Of a stretch of 64,000 bases of DNA, positions 1 through 9,912 are shown in pieces (positions within the stretch are counted from its first letter, which is position 1; every line of letters begins with the position of its first letter). The notes beneath the pieces were generated by a model. It was not told the origin of the DNA, did no database searches, and saw nothing but the letters and a program-made list of their open reading frames with translations. The translations under genes and the position numbers were made by a program. The DNA comes from Chitinophagaceae bacterium (GTDB taxonomy: Bacteria > Bacteroidota > Bacteroidia > Chitinophagales > Chitinophagaceae). The stretch lies in the NCBI GenBank assembly GCA_947381435.1, contig CANCVE010000011.1, positions 1 through 64,000 of the forward strand. Reading direction: 5' to 3'.

Positions 1-106
1 ATAACGTTTTCGCAAATATATAAGGTTCTTACAAGTGTAATGCAAACATTTATGCCTTTTCTAAAAAGAAATAGGTCAGTATAACTAAATACTGACCTAT
101 TTTATA

Positions 107-1438
107 TTAAATAAAGCGATTAATAATGTTCTCCAAGTACTCTTGCTTACCACTTATGGTAGCTGGTTCGCCATGTTCTATCGCATAAGCCCTTAATTCT
201 TCCAAAGACAATTTACCTTCTTCAAAAGCTTTGCCTGCTCCTGTATCGAAAGAAGCATATCTATCAGCACGAATCTTTTTGTAGTCAGACTTATTTAAAA
301 TTTCATCAGCAACTATCAATGCCCTTGCAAAAATGTCCATTCCACCTACGTGTGCATAGAACAAATCGGCAGGATCGGTACTGTTTCTTCTAATTTTAGC
401 ATCAAAGTTGATACCGCCCCCTTGCAATCCACCACCTTCTAACACAACCAACATGGTTTCTACCAATTCATTAATATTATTAGGGAATTGATCGGTATCC
501 CAACCATTTTGATAGTCGCCTCTGTTTGCATCCATGCTTCCTAATAGGTTATTATCTACAGCAACCTGTACTTCATGTTGGAAAGTATGACCAGCCAATG
601 TAGCATGGTTCACTTCAAGGTTCAATTTAAAATCATTCAATAAATCGAACTTACGCAAGAAGCCAATTACGGTTTCACTATCGTAATCATATTGGTGTTT
701 GCTAGGCTCGCAAGGCTTTGGTTCTATAAAGAAAACCCCTTTAAATCCATTTGCCCTTGCATAGTCTTTAGAAGCATGCAAAAACTTAGCAAAATGCTCT
801 TGTTCACGTTGCATATTGGTATTAAGCAAGCTCATATAGCCTTCTCTACCACCCCAAAAAGTGTAGCCACCGCCACACAATTCAATAGTAGCGTCAATTG
901 CAGACTTTACTTGTGCCGCACCATGAGCAACTACATGAAAATCGGGGTTTGTAGAAGCCCCATTCATATATCTTCTGTGCGAAAACAGGTTTGCAGTACC
1001 CCATAAAAGCTTTACGCCACTAGCAGCTTGCTTTTCTTTAGCATAAGCCACCAACGCTTGTAGGCGTCTGTCGTTTTCGGCAATATCATTACCATAATCT
1101 ACCACATCCACATCGTGAAAGCAGTAAAAAGGAAGGTTCATCTTGGTTAAAAATTCAAAAGCTGCGTCCATTTTGTCTTTTGCACGCTCTACCGGATCGG
1201 CTTTCACGCTCCAAGGAAACAAATGTGTTGATTCACCAAAAGGATCTGCACCACTTCCGCAGAAGCTATGCCAATAAGCACCTGCAAAACGCAGATATTC
1301 CTTCATTGGCTTACCTGCTACAATCCTATTTTCGTCGTACCAACGAAAAGCTAATGGATTATCGCTCCCTAAACCTTCAAATTTTACTTGATTAATCCCT
1401 TTAAAAAACTCTTTTTCTCCTGTAATTACTGTACTCAT
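107..1438 (-). CDS. xylA: xylose isomerase
   Basis: 443 aa ORF with xylose isomerase motifs (FYCFHDVDV, GGREGY, FIEPKPCEPSKHQYD, EVNHATLAGHTFQHE); adjacent to xylB. Confidence 0.97.
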   Translation of the reverse strand: MSTVITGEKEFFKGINQVKFEGLGSDNPLAFRWYDENRIVAGKPMKEYLRFAGAYWHSFCGSGADPFGESTHLFPWSVKADPVERAKDKMDAAFEFLTKMNLPFYCFHDVDVVDYGNDIAENDRRLQALVAYAKEKQAASGVKLLWGTANLFSHRRYMNGASTNPDFHVVAHGAAQVKSAIDATIELCGGGYTFWGGREGYMSLLNTNMQREQEHFAKFLHASKDYARANGFKGVFFIEPKPCEPSKHQYDYDSETVIGFLRKFDLLNDFKLNLEVNHATLAGHTFQHEVQVAVDNNLLGSMDANRGDYQNGWDTDQFPNNINELVETMLVVLEGGGLQGGGINFDAKIRRNSTDPADLFYAHVGGMDIFARALIVADEILNKSDYKKIRADRYASFDTGAGKAFEEGKLSLEELRAYAIEHGEPATISGKQEYLENIINRFI

Positions 1439-1445
1439 GTTATTA

Positions 1446-1473
1446 ATTGATAATTGTTAATTGATAATTGTGA
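1446..1473. repeat. 7-bp phased tract AATTGAT/AATTGTT/AATTGAT/AATTGTG (4 units)
   Basis: Direct reading of the xylA-xylB intergenic region. Confidence 0.8.
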
Positions 1474-1586
1474 TTAAACTTAGTTTTATTGTTAAAACAA
1501 TCACCCTCTTCCATTCTCTTTTCTTTTTTCTTTATTTTTCTTAGTGCATCTTTCCGTCTTCGCGCCTTTGTGGCGTCCTTTACTCT

Positions 1587-1614
1587 CCATATCTCCTATC
1601 TAATATCTACAATC
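1587..1614. repeat. 7-bp phased tract CCATATC/TCCTATC/TAATATC/TACAATC (NNNNATC, 4 units)
   Basis: Direct reading; abuts the 3' end of xylB. Confidence 0.75.
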
Positions 1615-3090
1615 TCATAACTGCCTTTCAAGCAATTCTTTCCACACCAGATATTCCGAATCATAAGCCGCATTAACGGTGGGTTCTATCAAATTGAGTG
1701 GTTTTGCGTTGGCAAAAGCTTCTTTTTCGCTCGCAAATATCTTCGCACCAATGCCTGCACCCTTTGCCGCACCCACACTTCCGTCCACTTCGTACAGTTC
1801 TACGGGTACATTGGTGGCATTTACGAACGCACTGATAAATACATCGCTCAAAAACATGTTAGCCTTTCCTGCTCGTATCACCGATGGCAATATTCCGTTC
1901 TCTTTCATGATGTCCAATCCGTATCTAAACGAAAAAGCAATCCCTTCTTGCACCGCCCTGAAGATATGTGCTTCGGTATGTATGTTAAAGTTGATATTTT
2001 GGTAATGCGCCCCCACCGTTTTGTTGTTGAATATCCTTTCTGCACCATTCCCAAAGGGTAATACCGACAATCCTTCAGATCCGATGGGAATTTGTTTGGC
2101 CGCCTCGTTAATTAATGGATACGATTTATCGGCAGCAAGCAATTTTCTGGTAAAACTATTGGCAATGCCCGTACCATTAATACATAGCAGCGTACCAATC
2201 CTCGTTTTTGCAGCGGTATGGTTTACATGCGCAAAACTGTTTATTCTACTTTGCTTATCGTAACTTAAAGTATCACCAACACCATAAATAACGCCCGAAG
2301 TTCCTGCTGTTGCAGCTACTTCTCCGGGTTGTAACACATTGAGCGACAAGGCATTGTTGGGTTGATCGCCTGCTTTGTAGGTAACAGGAATATTTTTTGC
2401 AAGAGATAAGCGTTCTGCAACCTCGGCACTCAATAATCCGTGCTCGGTAAACACATCTTTGATGGTAGGGATGATGGATGGATTGAAACCATAATATTCC
2501 ATCACATCTTTCGACAATTCATTGTTCTTAAAGTCCCAAAAAACACCCTCCGATAGAGCAGAAGCCGACGTAGTGATGGTTCCTGTGAGCTTCATGGCAA
2601 TAAAATCGCCGGGCAGCATCACTTTATCAATCTGTTCATATATATGTGGTTCATTTTCCTTCACCCAAGCCAATTTACTCGCCGTAAAGTTGCCGGGAGA
2701 GTTCAATAAGTGCGAAAGGCATTGTTCTTCCCCAATCGTTTCAAAGGCTTTATTACCATAAGGCACCGCGCGGCTGTCGCACCATATAATACTATCGCGC
2801 AGCACGTTCCCATTTTTGTCTACACACACCAATCCGTGCATCTGGTACGCAATACCTATCGCCGCTATGTCTTTCGGGTTGTAACTATTGGTTGCATTGG
2901 CCTTCAATATTGCCTGTTGCACATGTTCCCACCACATTTCAGCACTCTGTTCTGCCCATCCACTCTGCAAAGAAGTAATGGCGGTCTCCGTTTCGGGGTA
3001 TTGAGCCGTAGTTATTGTTTTTTGTGTGGCTGCATCTACAATGGCAACCTTAATGGAAGAAGTACCTATATCTATTCCTAATAAAAGCAT
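1615..3090 (-). CDS. xylB: xylulokinase (FGGY family); likely start at internal Met (MLLLGIDIGTSS)
   Basis: FGGY signatures GIDIGTSSIK, KAGDQPNNALSLNVLQPGEVAATAGTSGV; next to xylA. The ORF track extends to 3159. Confidence 0.95.
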   Translation of the reverse strand: MLLLGIDIGTSSIKVAIVDAATQKTITTAQYPETETAITSLQSGWAEQSAEMWWEHVQQAILKANATNSYNPKDIAAIGIAYQMHGLVCVDKNGNVLRDSIIWCDSRAVPYGNKAFETIGEEQCLSHLLNSPGNFTASKLAWVKENEPHIYEQIDKVMLPGDFIAMKLTGTITTSASALSEGVFWDFKNNELSKDVMEYYGFNPSIIPTIKDVFTEHGLLSAEVAERLSLAKNIPVTYKAGDQPNNALSLNVLQPGEVAATAGTSGVIYGVGDTLSYDKQSRINSFAHVNHTAAKTRIGTLLCINGTGIANSFTRKLLAADKSYPLINEAAKQIPIGSEGLSVLPFGNGAERIFNNKTVGAHYQNINFNIHTEAHIFRAVQEGIAFSFRYGLDIMKENGILPSVIRAGKANMFLSDVFISAFVNATNVPVELYEVDGSVGAAKGAGIGAKIFASEKEAFANAKPLNLIEPTVNAAYDSEYLVWKELLERQL

Positions 3091-3417
3091 GACAAAAAAT
3101 CGTTTATTTTCGAGGTGTAAAAATAGATACTGAACATTTAATAGGATACCACTTTTCAATGCATTTAATATACTATTTTAACCATTATAAATAATTAAAT
3201 ATTAAATAATGATTAATAAGGTAACTATTTTTAATCAATGAATGAAAATAAATAAGACTCAATCGATAATATTATTAGATTGATTGGTAATTAATTATTG
3301 TACATTTTATAATACCCTAAACTGAATGATGCTCCTGCACTCCTAATCAACCACAACCACGCATTCATTATTATATTCTACATTCTGATAGATAAAAACA
3401 CCTCTAAGACCTTGTCA

Positions 3418-3501
3418 TTTTACTCACGAACAACGAATTTTCACTCACGGTTTACGAATTTTCAGTCACGAAAGATGCTTTTTCACTCACGGATTACGAA
3501 T
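3418..3501. repeat. 21-bp tandem array, 4 units (consensus TTTCACTCACGRWTTACGAAT)
   Basis: Units TTTTACTCACGAACAACGAAT, TTTCACTCACGGTTTACGAAT, TTTCAGTCACGAAAGATGCTT, TTTCACTCACGGATTACGAAT. Confidence 0.85.
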
Positions 3502-3525
3502 TTTTTATCAACGATTAAGGTTATT

Positions 3526-3646
3526 CGTGTCAAAAAACGTTGTTTTTCTCCATAATTTAAGTGTTTTTCAGCCTGAAAAGACCCAAAACGTGTCAAAAAA
3601 CGTTGTTTTTCACGAGAAAAACAACGTTTTTTGACACGTTTTAACT
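3526..3646. repeat. Three copies of a 23-bp word (two direct, one inverted) with 21-bp phasing; includes a perfect 27-bp-stem hairpin at 3585-3642
   Basis: CGTGTCAAAAAACGTTGTTTTTC at 3526-3548 and 3589-3611, inverted at 3616-3638; 3585-3611 is the exact reverse complement of 3616-3642 with a 4-nt loop. Confidence 0.9.
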
Positions 3647-3862
3647 CATTTCTTGCGTAAATTTCTTTCTTCTGTGGCATAAAAAAGAAGGCTTTTGAGT
3701 GAATAATGCCTTTAATTGATAGAAAAAGAAAGAATGCTGAAGTTATTTTGGCAATTATCGCAACAATTCTTTTTACCCCATCAGCAATTTTATTATCCAA
3801 TAACCTATTTCTCTGCATCCAATTAAATATATTCGCCCTTCACAGAGGTAAGTAATTTTTTA

Positions 3863-4843
3863 ATGATTTTAGATACACACAATAGGATACATAATTACTT
3901 ACGCATTTCGCTTACCGATAATTGCAACCTGAGATGCTTTTATTGTATGCCCGAAGCTGACTACTCGTTTATGCCTTCGTCGCAAATGATGCAGGCATCA
4001 GAAATAAACGAGATTGCTGACACTTTTATTAAGCTGGGCACTACCAAAATAAGGCTTACTGGCGGCGAACCCTTGGTGCGAAAGGATGCGGACACCATCA
4101 TTAAAAACTTATCCTCCTACCCTATCAAACTTTCGCTGACAACAAATGGGGTAAGATTGCACGAATTTTTGGACACCATTCTTCAAGCAAAAATTACTTC
4201 GCTAAATGTTAGTCTGGATACGTTGCAAGCAGACAAATTTTTATTGGTCACCAAAAGAGATAACTTTAAAAGGGTTTGGGATAACATCAATTTACTACTA
4301 GAAAACAACATACGCGTAAAAGTGAATGTAGTGGTGATGAAGGGCGTAAATGATGGCGAAATATTGGACTTTATAGAGTGGACAAAACACGTACCTGTGC
4401 ACATTAGGTTCATAGAATTTATGCCTTTTACGGGTAATAGGTGGATGGATGATAAAGTTTTTACATGGCAAGAAATTTTGGGGACAATTGAGACTAAATA
4501 CCCTTGGATAAAGCTGCAAGACGAGGCTAACGACACAACTAAAAAATATATGGTGCCGGGACATGCAGGAACTTTTGCGGTGATAAGCACCATGACATCG
4601 CCTTTTTGCAGTACTTGCAACCGAATGCGCCTTACGGCAGATGGACGGATGAAGAACTGTCTTTTTTCGAAGGAAGAAACGGATTTATTGTCGGCATTGC
4701 GAAGAGGAGAAGATATTGTGCCGCTGATATTGGGTAATGTACAGGCAAAAGCTGCCGAAAGAGGCGGGCAATTTGTGGAAGACTTTCATGATCTGCAAGC
4801 AAAAAGAATAGAAAATAGAAGCATGATTGCAATAGGAGGATAA
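3863..4843 (+). CDS. moaA: GTP 3',8-cyclase (radical SAM)
   Basis: DNCNLRCFYCMP radical SAM motif, RLTGGEPLVR, C-terminal TSPFCSTCNRMRLTADGRMKNCLF cluster motif. Confidence 0.97.
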   Translation: MILDTHNRIHNYLRISLTDNCNLRCFYCMPEADYSFMPSSQMMQASEINEIADTFIKLGTTKIRLTGGEPLVRKDADTIIKNLSSYPIKLSLTTNGVRLHEFLDTILQAKITSLNVSLDTLQADKFLLVTKRDNFKRVWDNINLLLENNIRVKVNVVVMKGVNDGEILDFIEWTKHVPVHIRFIEFMPFTGNRWMDDKVFTWQEILGTIETKYPWIKLQDEANDTTKKYMVPGHAGTFAVISTMTSPFCSTCNRMRLTADGRMKNCLFSKEETDLLSALRRGEDIVPLILGNVQAKAAERGGQFVEDFHDLQAKRIENRSMIAIGG

Positions 4844-4846
4844 GCA

Positions 4847-4923
4847 GTTATTAGTTGTTAGTGTTTAGTGATTAGATTTTGGTGAAGAGTGAGCAGTAAA
4901 CAGTGAGTAGTGAACAGTAAGAT
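4847..4923. repeat. 7-bp phased tract, 11 units, about AGTNNNN
   Basis: GTTATTA GTTGTTA GTGTTTA GTGATTA GATTTTG GTGAAGA GTGAGCA GTAAACA GTGAGTA GTGAACA GTAAGAT in uninterrupted 7-bp register. Confidence 0.9.
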
Positions 4924-5245
4924 GGAAAGTAGTTATTTGTTGGATTTAATTTGGCTACTCTATTGATTTTTTGTTTTGTGTTTTGGTAGATAAGTACTTT
5001 AATGTACTAGATATTGTTAGAAATTTCATTGATTTATGTTGGATAAGTCCCTTTGGGGACGACATATTTTTTAATAGCTTAACATTAATTGGGATTGGAT
5101 TTCGTACCTACGCCACTATGGTTCGTTTATGTGTAAGATTGCTACCAATATTTTGTACCTACGGTACTTTTCAGGGTTGTTTTGCACTAAAAACAAATAT
5201 ACTTTGTAATCTTTTTGTAAACCCTTGTAACCTTTTTTGTAAATC

Positions 5246-5350
5246 CTTGTGTTCTTTGTGATTAATTACCCAAAAAATAAAAAGACCTTGTGTTCTTTGT
5301 AAAAAGTCTTTGTGTTCCTTGTGGTTAAATTTTCTCTTTGTGGTTTATTA
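5246..5350. repeat. Degenerate CTTTGTGTTCYTTGTGGTTAAA-type repeats
   Basis: Repeated words CCTTGTGTTCTTTGT, CTTTGTGTTCCTTGTGGTTAAAT, CTCTTTGTGGTTT upstream of moeA. Confidence 0.6.
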
Positions 5351-5361
5351 AATAATTAATT

Positions 5362-6543
5362 ATGATTTCTGTAGGAGAGGCAAAAGATATTCTGGAAAAA
5401 AATGGAAAGGCACTGACACCAATTGTGATGCCCTTACATAAGGCCGTGGGATTGGTGCTGGCAGAAGACATTTTTGCTGCGGTAGATGTGCCAGGATTTA
5501 ACCAATCGGCGATGGATGGCTACGCTTTTAGGTTTGATGATTGGCAAGAAAACGAAAATTTGATCATCGCCGGAATGGTGCAGGCAGGAAGTGTGCTAGA
5601 AGGCGAACTAAAGTCAAAACAAGCCGTGAGAATATTTACCGGAGCTGCTGTGCCAAGCGAAACAGATACCGTTGTGATGCAAGAAAAGGTGGTAATTGAG
5701 GATGATAAACTACTAATAAACGACCCTTTACTCGAAAAAGGTGGTAACGTACGCTTAAAAGGTGGAGAAATAAAACATGGTGACCTAGCATTGCCTAAAG
5801 ACACCAAACTATCACCCGCCGGCATAGGTTTTTTGGCAGGAATAGGCATTAAAGAGGTATTGGTGTATCCTTTACCAAGAATAAAACTAGTAATTACGGG
5901 CAACGAACTGGTACAACCCGGATTACCACTACAAAATGGGCAAGTTTATGAGTCTAACTCGTATGCATTGTCGGCGGTTTTGCAACAAATGGGTATTCAA
6001 AATCTGTCAATTAGTTTTGCCAAGGATAATATGGAAGAATTAAAGTCGGTATTGGAGGCCGCTTTGCAAGAAGTAGATATTTTGCTGATAACAGGGGGTG
6101 TTAGTGTAGGCGATTATGATTTTGTGGCCAATACTTTAGCCGATTGTGGGGTGGAAAAACTGTTTCATAAGATAAAACAAAAGCCGGGTAAACCATTATT
6201 TGCTGGCAAACGGAATGACCAACTTATTTTCGGGCTGCCGGGCAATCCATCCTCGGTGCTAACTTGTTTTTATGAGTATGTGGTGCCTACAATAGCACAG
6301 ATGATGAACGCAAAAACGAGTATTATTCAAAAAATAAATCTTCCTTTAAGCAATGTTTACAGCAAGAATGCTGGATTAACCCACTTTTTAAAGGGGCATT
6401 GCGCCAATGGGAAAGTTACGCTACTAACAGGGCAAGAATCTTATAAACTTAGTTCATTTGCTACGGCCAATTGCTTGGTTTGCCTAGCAGAAAACGGCAC
6501 TCACTATCATGCAGGAGATATTGTGGAGGTACATTTGTTTTAG
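5362..6543 (+). CDS. moeA: molybdopterin molybdotransferase
   Basis: NQSAMDGYAF, FTGAAVPSETDTVVMQE, TGGVSVGDYDF, GLPGNPSSVLTCFYEYV motifs. Confidence 0.96.
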   Translation: MISVGEAKDILEKNGKALTPIVMPLHKAVGLVLAEDIFAAVDVPGFNQSAMDGYAFRFDDWQENENLIIAGMVQAGSVLEGELKSKQAVRIFTGAAVPSETDTVVMQEKVVIEDDKLLINDPLLEKGGNVRLKGGEIKHGDLALPKDTKLSPAGIGFLAGIGIKEVLVYPLPRIKLVITGNELVQPGLPLQNGQVYESNSYALSAVLQQMGIQNLSISFAKDNMEELKSVLEAALQEVDILLITGGVSVGDYDFVANTLADCGVEKLFHKIKQKPGKPLFAGKRNDQLIFGLPGNPSSVLTCFYEYVVPTIAQMMNAKTSIIQKINLPLSNVYSKNAGLTHFLKGHCANGKVTLLTGQESYKLSSFATANCLVCLAENGTHYHAGDIVEVHLF

Positions 6544-6653
6544 GTTTTAAGTTCTAGGTATTAAGTGGTAAGTATTAGGTATTACGTTGTACGTTCTAAG
6601 TTTTAAGTTGTACATTTTAGGTATTATGTTGTAAGCATTAGGTATTGAGTATC
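6542..6653. repeat. 7-bp phased tract, 16 units (about ANGTNNT), also periodic at 21 bp
   Basis: AGGTTTT AAGTTCT AGGTATT AAGTGGT AAGTATT AGGTATT ACGTTGT ACGTTCT AAGTTTT AAGTTGT ACATTTT AGGTATT ATGTTGT AAGCATT AGGTATT GAGTATC. Confidence 0.92.
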
Positions 6654-6932
6654 CGGATTTCTAATTATTGTTACAATAGTTTTGGGTAATTGTATAGAAA
6701 CGTTTTTCATTGATTCAATAAATAAATTTTATTCGACTTTTTGATTTTAATAATCAAAAAGAAAATGGTTACTCTTGCTAAAATTTGGATTGATTTAGTA
6801 GCATTTATAAACGGAAATAGTAATCTTTTACCAATGTATATACGGTTTATTATTGGCTAGATACAATTAACCAAACTTAAATAGTCATTTTTTAACCAAT
6901 TCAGTAAAATAGTTACCCTTAGATTTGCAGTT

Positions 6933-7931
6933 ATGAAAATAAACAACGAAACAAAGGTTGGTGCATTGACTGCAATTGCAATTACGATGCTAATACTCGG
7001 TTTCAACTTCTTGAAAGGAAAGAGTCTGTTTAAAACAGGCAATTATTTATTTGCAAAATACACAAATACTAAGGGTATCATGGTATCTAATGGGGTATTT
7101 ATAAATGGATTTAAAGTTGGGTCTGTTTATGAGATTGAAAATTCTGATCCTAGCCTAAAAGAGATAGTTATAACCATAAAACTTATTGATAACTACAAAA
7201 TACCAAAAAACTCAGTAGCTTCTATTAAAGAGTCTGCCTTATCGGCGCCAAGTATTGAAATCATTATGGGTAATGCCCCTCAAAATCTAAATACAGGTGA
7301 TACTATTGCCACTGGCGAGAGCCAAAGCTTGATGGGAAGCTTAGGAAATAAACTAGCCCCCGTAGGCGATCAGCTAAAAACTACCTTGCACAGTGTAGAT
7401 AGCTTGGTAAACAATGTAAATAGCCTGCTAGATGCAGATGGAAAAGGTAATTTGAAGCAGAGTATTGCCAACATTAATAAGGCCACTGCAAGTTTGTTGG
7501 TATCAGCCGCATCAATAGAGAGAATGCTGAATGCACAATCGGGCGCAATTTCTCAAACAATGGCTAACGTGAATGGATTTACTAAAAACTTGGCCGACAA
7601 CAACGATAAGATAACCAAAACAATGGCTAACATGCAAAAGACCACAGAAAACTTGGCTAATGCAGACATTGATGGCATCATAAACTCATTGAAAAAGTCG
7701 ACAAATAAGCTAACCGACATACTAGAAAAGGTAGATAATAAAGAAGGTACTGTGGGTTTGTTGGTTAATGATAAACAGTTGTACTATAACCTTACCAATG
7801 CGGTGAGAAGTGCCAATATTTTGATGGATGATTTGAAAGTACATCCTAAAAGGTACATAAACATTTTGGGAAGAAGAGATAAAACACCGCCACTTACAGC
7901 CCCTTTAAACGATAGTGCAACACATCCGTAA
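6933..7931 (+). CDS. MlaD/MCE-domain lipid transport protein
   Basis: N-terminal TM followed by an MCE domain (NTKGIMVSNGVFINGFKVGSV) and a long coiled C-terminus. Confidence 0.9.
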   Translation: MKINNETKVGALTAIAITMLILGFNFLKGKSLFKTGNYLFAKYTNTKGIMVSNGVFINGFKVGSVYEIENSDPSLKEIVITIKLIDNYKIPKNSVASIKESALSAPSIEIIMGNAPQNLNTGDTIATGESQSLMGSLGNKLAPVGDQLKTTLHSVDSLVNNVNSLLDADGKGNLKQSIANINKATASLLVSAASIERMLNAQSGAISQTMANVNGFTKNLADNNDKITKTMANMQKTTENLANADIDGIINSLKKSTNKLTDILEKVDNKEGTVGLLVNDKQLYYNLTNAVRSANILMDDLKVHPKRYINILGRRDKTPPLTAPLNDSATHP

Positions 7932-9675
7932 ATTGATAGAAATAGAACATACTTCGAGGTTAAAATATTGCATAAGCTTGCTGCTTATCCTAGTTAGTAC
8001 TGTTGGGATTAGCCAACAGAAAGCAAAAGACACCACTAGATCGGGCAAAACAATTGTAATTATTAGTGCCGATAGGTACAATTTTCAAAACCTAGATTCA
8101 AACACTCAGTTTGTTTCGTTGGGTGGGCACGCTATTGTGCAACAAGAACGAACCTTATTCAGCGCGGACAGTATTGTGCTCAATCAAAAGCTAAATACAC
8201 TAGAAGCGGTGGGCAATGTGCACATAAACGATGCCGATAGCATACATACTTATGCGCAATACCTGCGCTATGTGGGCAAAGAGAAGAAAGCATACCTGAG
8301 TAAGGGTGTAAAACTAACGGATGGCAAAGCAACACTTACAACCGAAGATTTAATGTACGACGTGCAACTAAAAACAGGCACTTATACCAACAATGGAAAG
8401 GTTGTAAACGGCAAAACAGTGCTTACTAGCACAGAAGGTTATTACTATGGTGAGACAAAAGATGTATATTTTAAAAAGAAAGTAGTACTGATTGACCCAG
8501 GCTATAAAATGTACACAGATACGCTATTATATAATCTTAACAGCTCTACTTCCACGTTTGTTACTGCAACAAAAATAATAGAAGGCAAACGTACCATTAC
8601 AACAACGGATGGTTACTACGATACAAAGAAAAAGAAGGGGATATTTAATAAAAGAACGTTTATAGATGATAGTACTTATACGTTTGCTGCCGACAAAACT
8701 GCACTTGATGAAGGAACGGGATTGAGTGAATACCAAGGCAATGCGGTATATAGAAGCAAAGACACGGTGGGGGGCTATGATTTGATAGCAGGAAACATTA
8801 AGATAAATAAGAAAACGAGCTCATTTTTGGCAACAAAGAAGCCTTTACTATTAATAAAACAACCAAAAGATACCTTATACATAACAGCCGATACCTTATA
8901 CTCCAGTAAACTAGATTTATTACTGAAAACAAGAAATGTTCCTACAGTAAGGGAAGTCACTACTGCGCCTATTAAAGTAAAAAGGAATATTAAATTCAAA
9001 AAAGGTGATACTACACAACTAATAGCGCCAATAGAAGACAGTTTATTGACTGATAAAGTATTGGTTAATACTAAACCATCCATCAAAGACACCAATAACA
9101 ACCGCTTTTTTGAGGCATACTACAATGTGAAGATATTTTCTGATTCGTTACAGGCAGTATGCGATAGTATGTTCTATTCGCTAGAAGATTCTGTAATAAG
9201 GTTATACAAACAACCAATTGCCTGGGCACAAGACAATCAGATTACGGGCGATACCATGCTATTGTTTGTAGAAAACAAGCATCCTGAGCGACTATATGTT
9301 TATGAAAATGCGCTTACCATTCAGAAAGTGGCTGCCCAATACTACAATCAGGTAAAAGGGAATAGTATTAACGCTTATTTCTTAAAAGGGCAGATGGATC
9401 ATCTTCGAGCAAAGGGAAATGCAGAAACAATTTATTACGGTCAGGACGAAGGCAATAAGTTTGTAGCTGTAAATCAGGCCAATTGTGATGTGATTGACAT
9501 GTATTTTGAAAAGGTAAAGGACGATTCTAAACCACACCGCATCGTATTGCGCAATAACCTGAAGGGAACAGCCTACCCGATGAAACAAGTAAACCATGAG
9601 CAGCTAAGATTGCGCGGCTTTAACTGGCAAATTGATAAAAGACCAAAGAGTAAATTTGATTTGTTGGGGTTATAA
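7915..9675 (+). CDS. OstA/LptA-like organic solvent tolerance protein
   Basis: Signal peptide, then repeated OstA-type strands (GNVHINDADSIHTYAQYLRYVGKEKKAYLSKGVKLTDGKATLTTEDLMYD). Confidence 0.88.
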   Translation: MQHIRKLIEIEHTSRLKYCISLLLILVSTVGISQQKAKDTTRSGKTIVIISADRYNFQNLDSNTQFVSLGGHAIVQQERTLFSADSIVLNQKLNTLEAVGNVHINDADSIHTYAQYLRYVGKEKKAYLSKGVKLTDGKATLTTEDLMYDVQLKTGTYTNNGKVVNGKTVLTSTEGYYYGETKDVYFKKKVVLIDPGYKMYTDTLLYNLNSSTSTFVTATKIIEGKRTITTTDGYYDTKKKKGIFNKRTFIDDSTYTFAADKTALDEGTGLSEYQGNAVYRSKDTVGGYDLIAGNIKINKKTSSFLATKKPLLLIKQPKDTLYITADTLYSSKLDLLLKTRNVPTVREVTTAPIKVKRNIKFKKGDTTQLIAPIEDSLLTDKVLVNTKPSIKDTNNNRFFEAYYNVKIFSDSLQAVCDSMFYSLEDSVIRLYKQPIAWAQDNQITGDTMLLFVENKHPERLYVYENALTIQKVAAQYYNQVKGNSINAYFLKGQMDHLRAKGNAETIYYGQDEGNKFVAVNQANCDVIDMYFEKVKDDSKPHRIVLRNNLKGTAYPMKQVNHEQLRLRGFNWQIDKRPKSKFDLLGL

Positions 9676-9912
9676 TAAAAAACAATCGGAAGGAAGATTC
9701 GACTGAATAGCATTTAAAGAATAATTATTTAATCTCAACTTACTTATTTAGCTATTATTCAATTAACTTATAGTAATTGTTCATATTTATTTTGTAGTAT
9801 TACTATTACTTTGTTAATATTGCATTTGTTGGTATACTAAACACCCATACAACGATGAAACTAAAAACTTAGCAGGCTCTAATGCTGTGTATTTAGATTA
9901 TCGCATTTTATT

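Noticed and set aside
3418-3646. CRISPR array
   Set aside because: Units are contiguous and diverged with no unique spacers, and no cas genes nearby; the same reasoning applies to the other 21-bp arrays.
3483-3818. 111-aa minus-strand ORF
   Set aside because: Largely covers the 21-bp/hairpin repeat block; no recognisable protein features.
4971-5261. 96-aa ORF between moaA and moeA
   Set aside because: Cysteine/phenylalanine-rich translation of AT-rich non-coding DNA overlapping CTTTGTG repeats.
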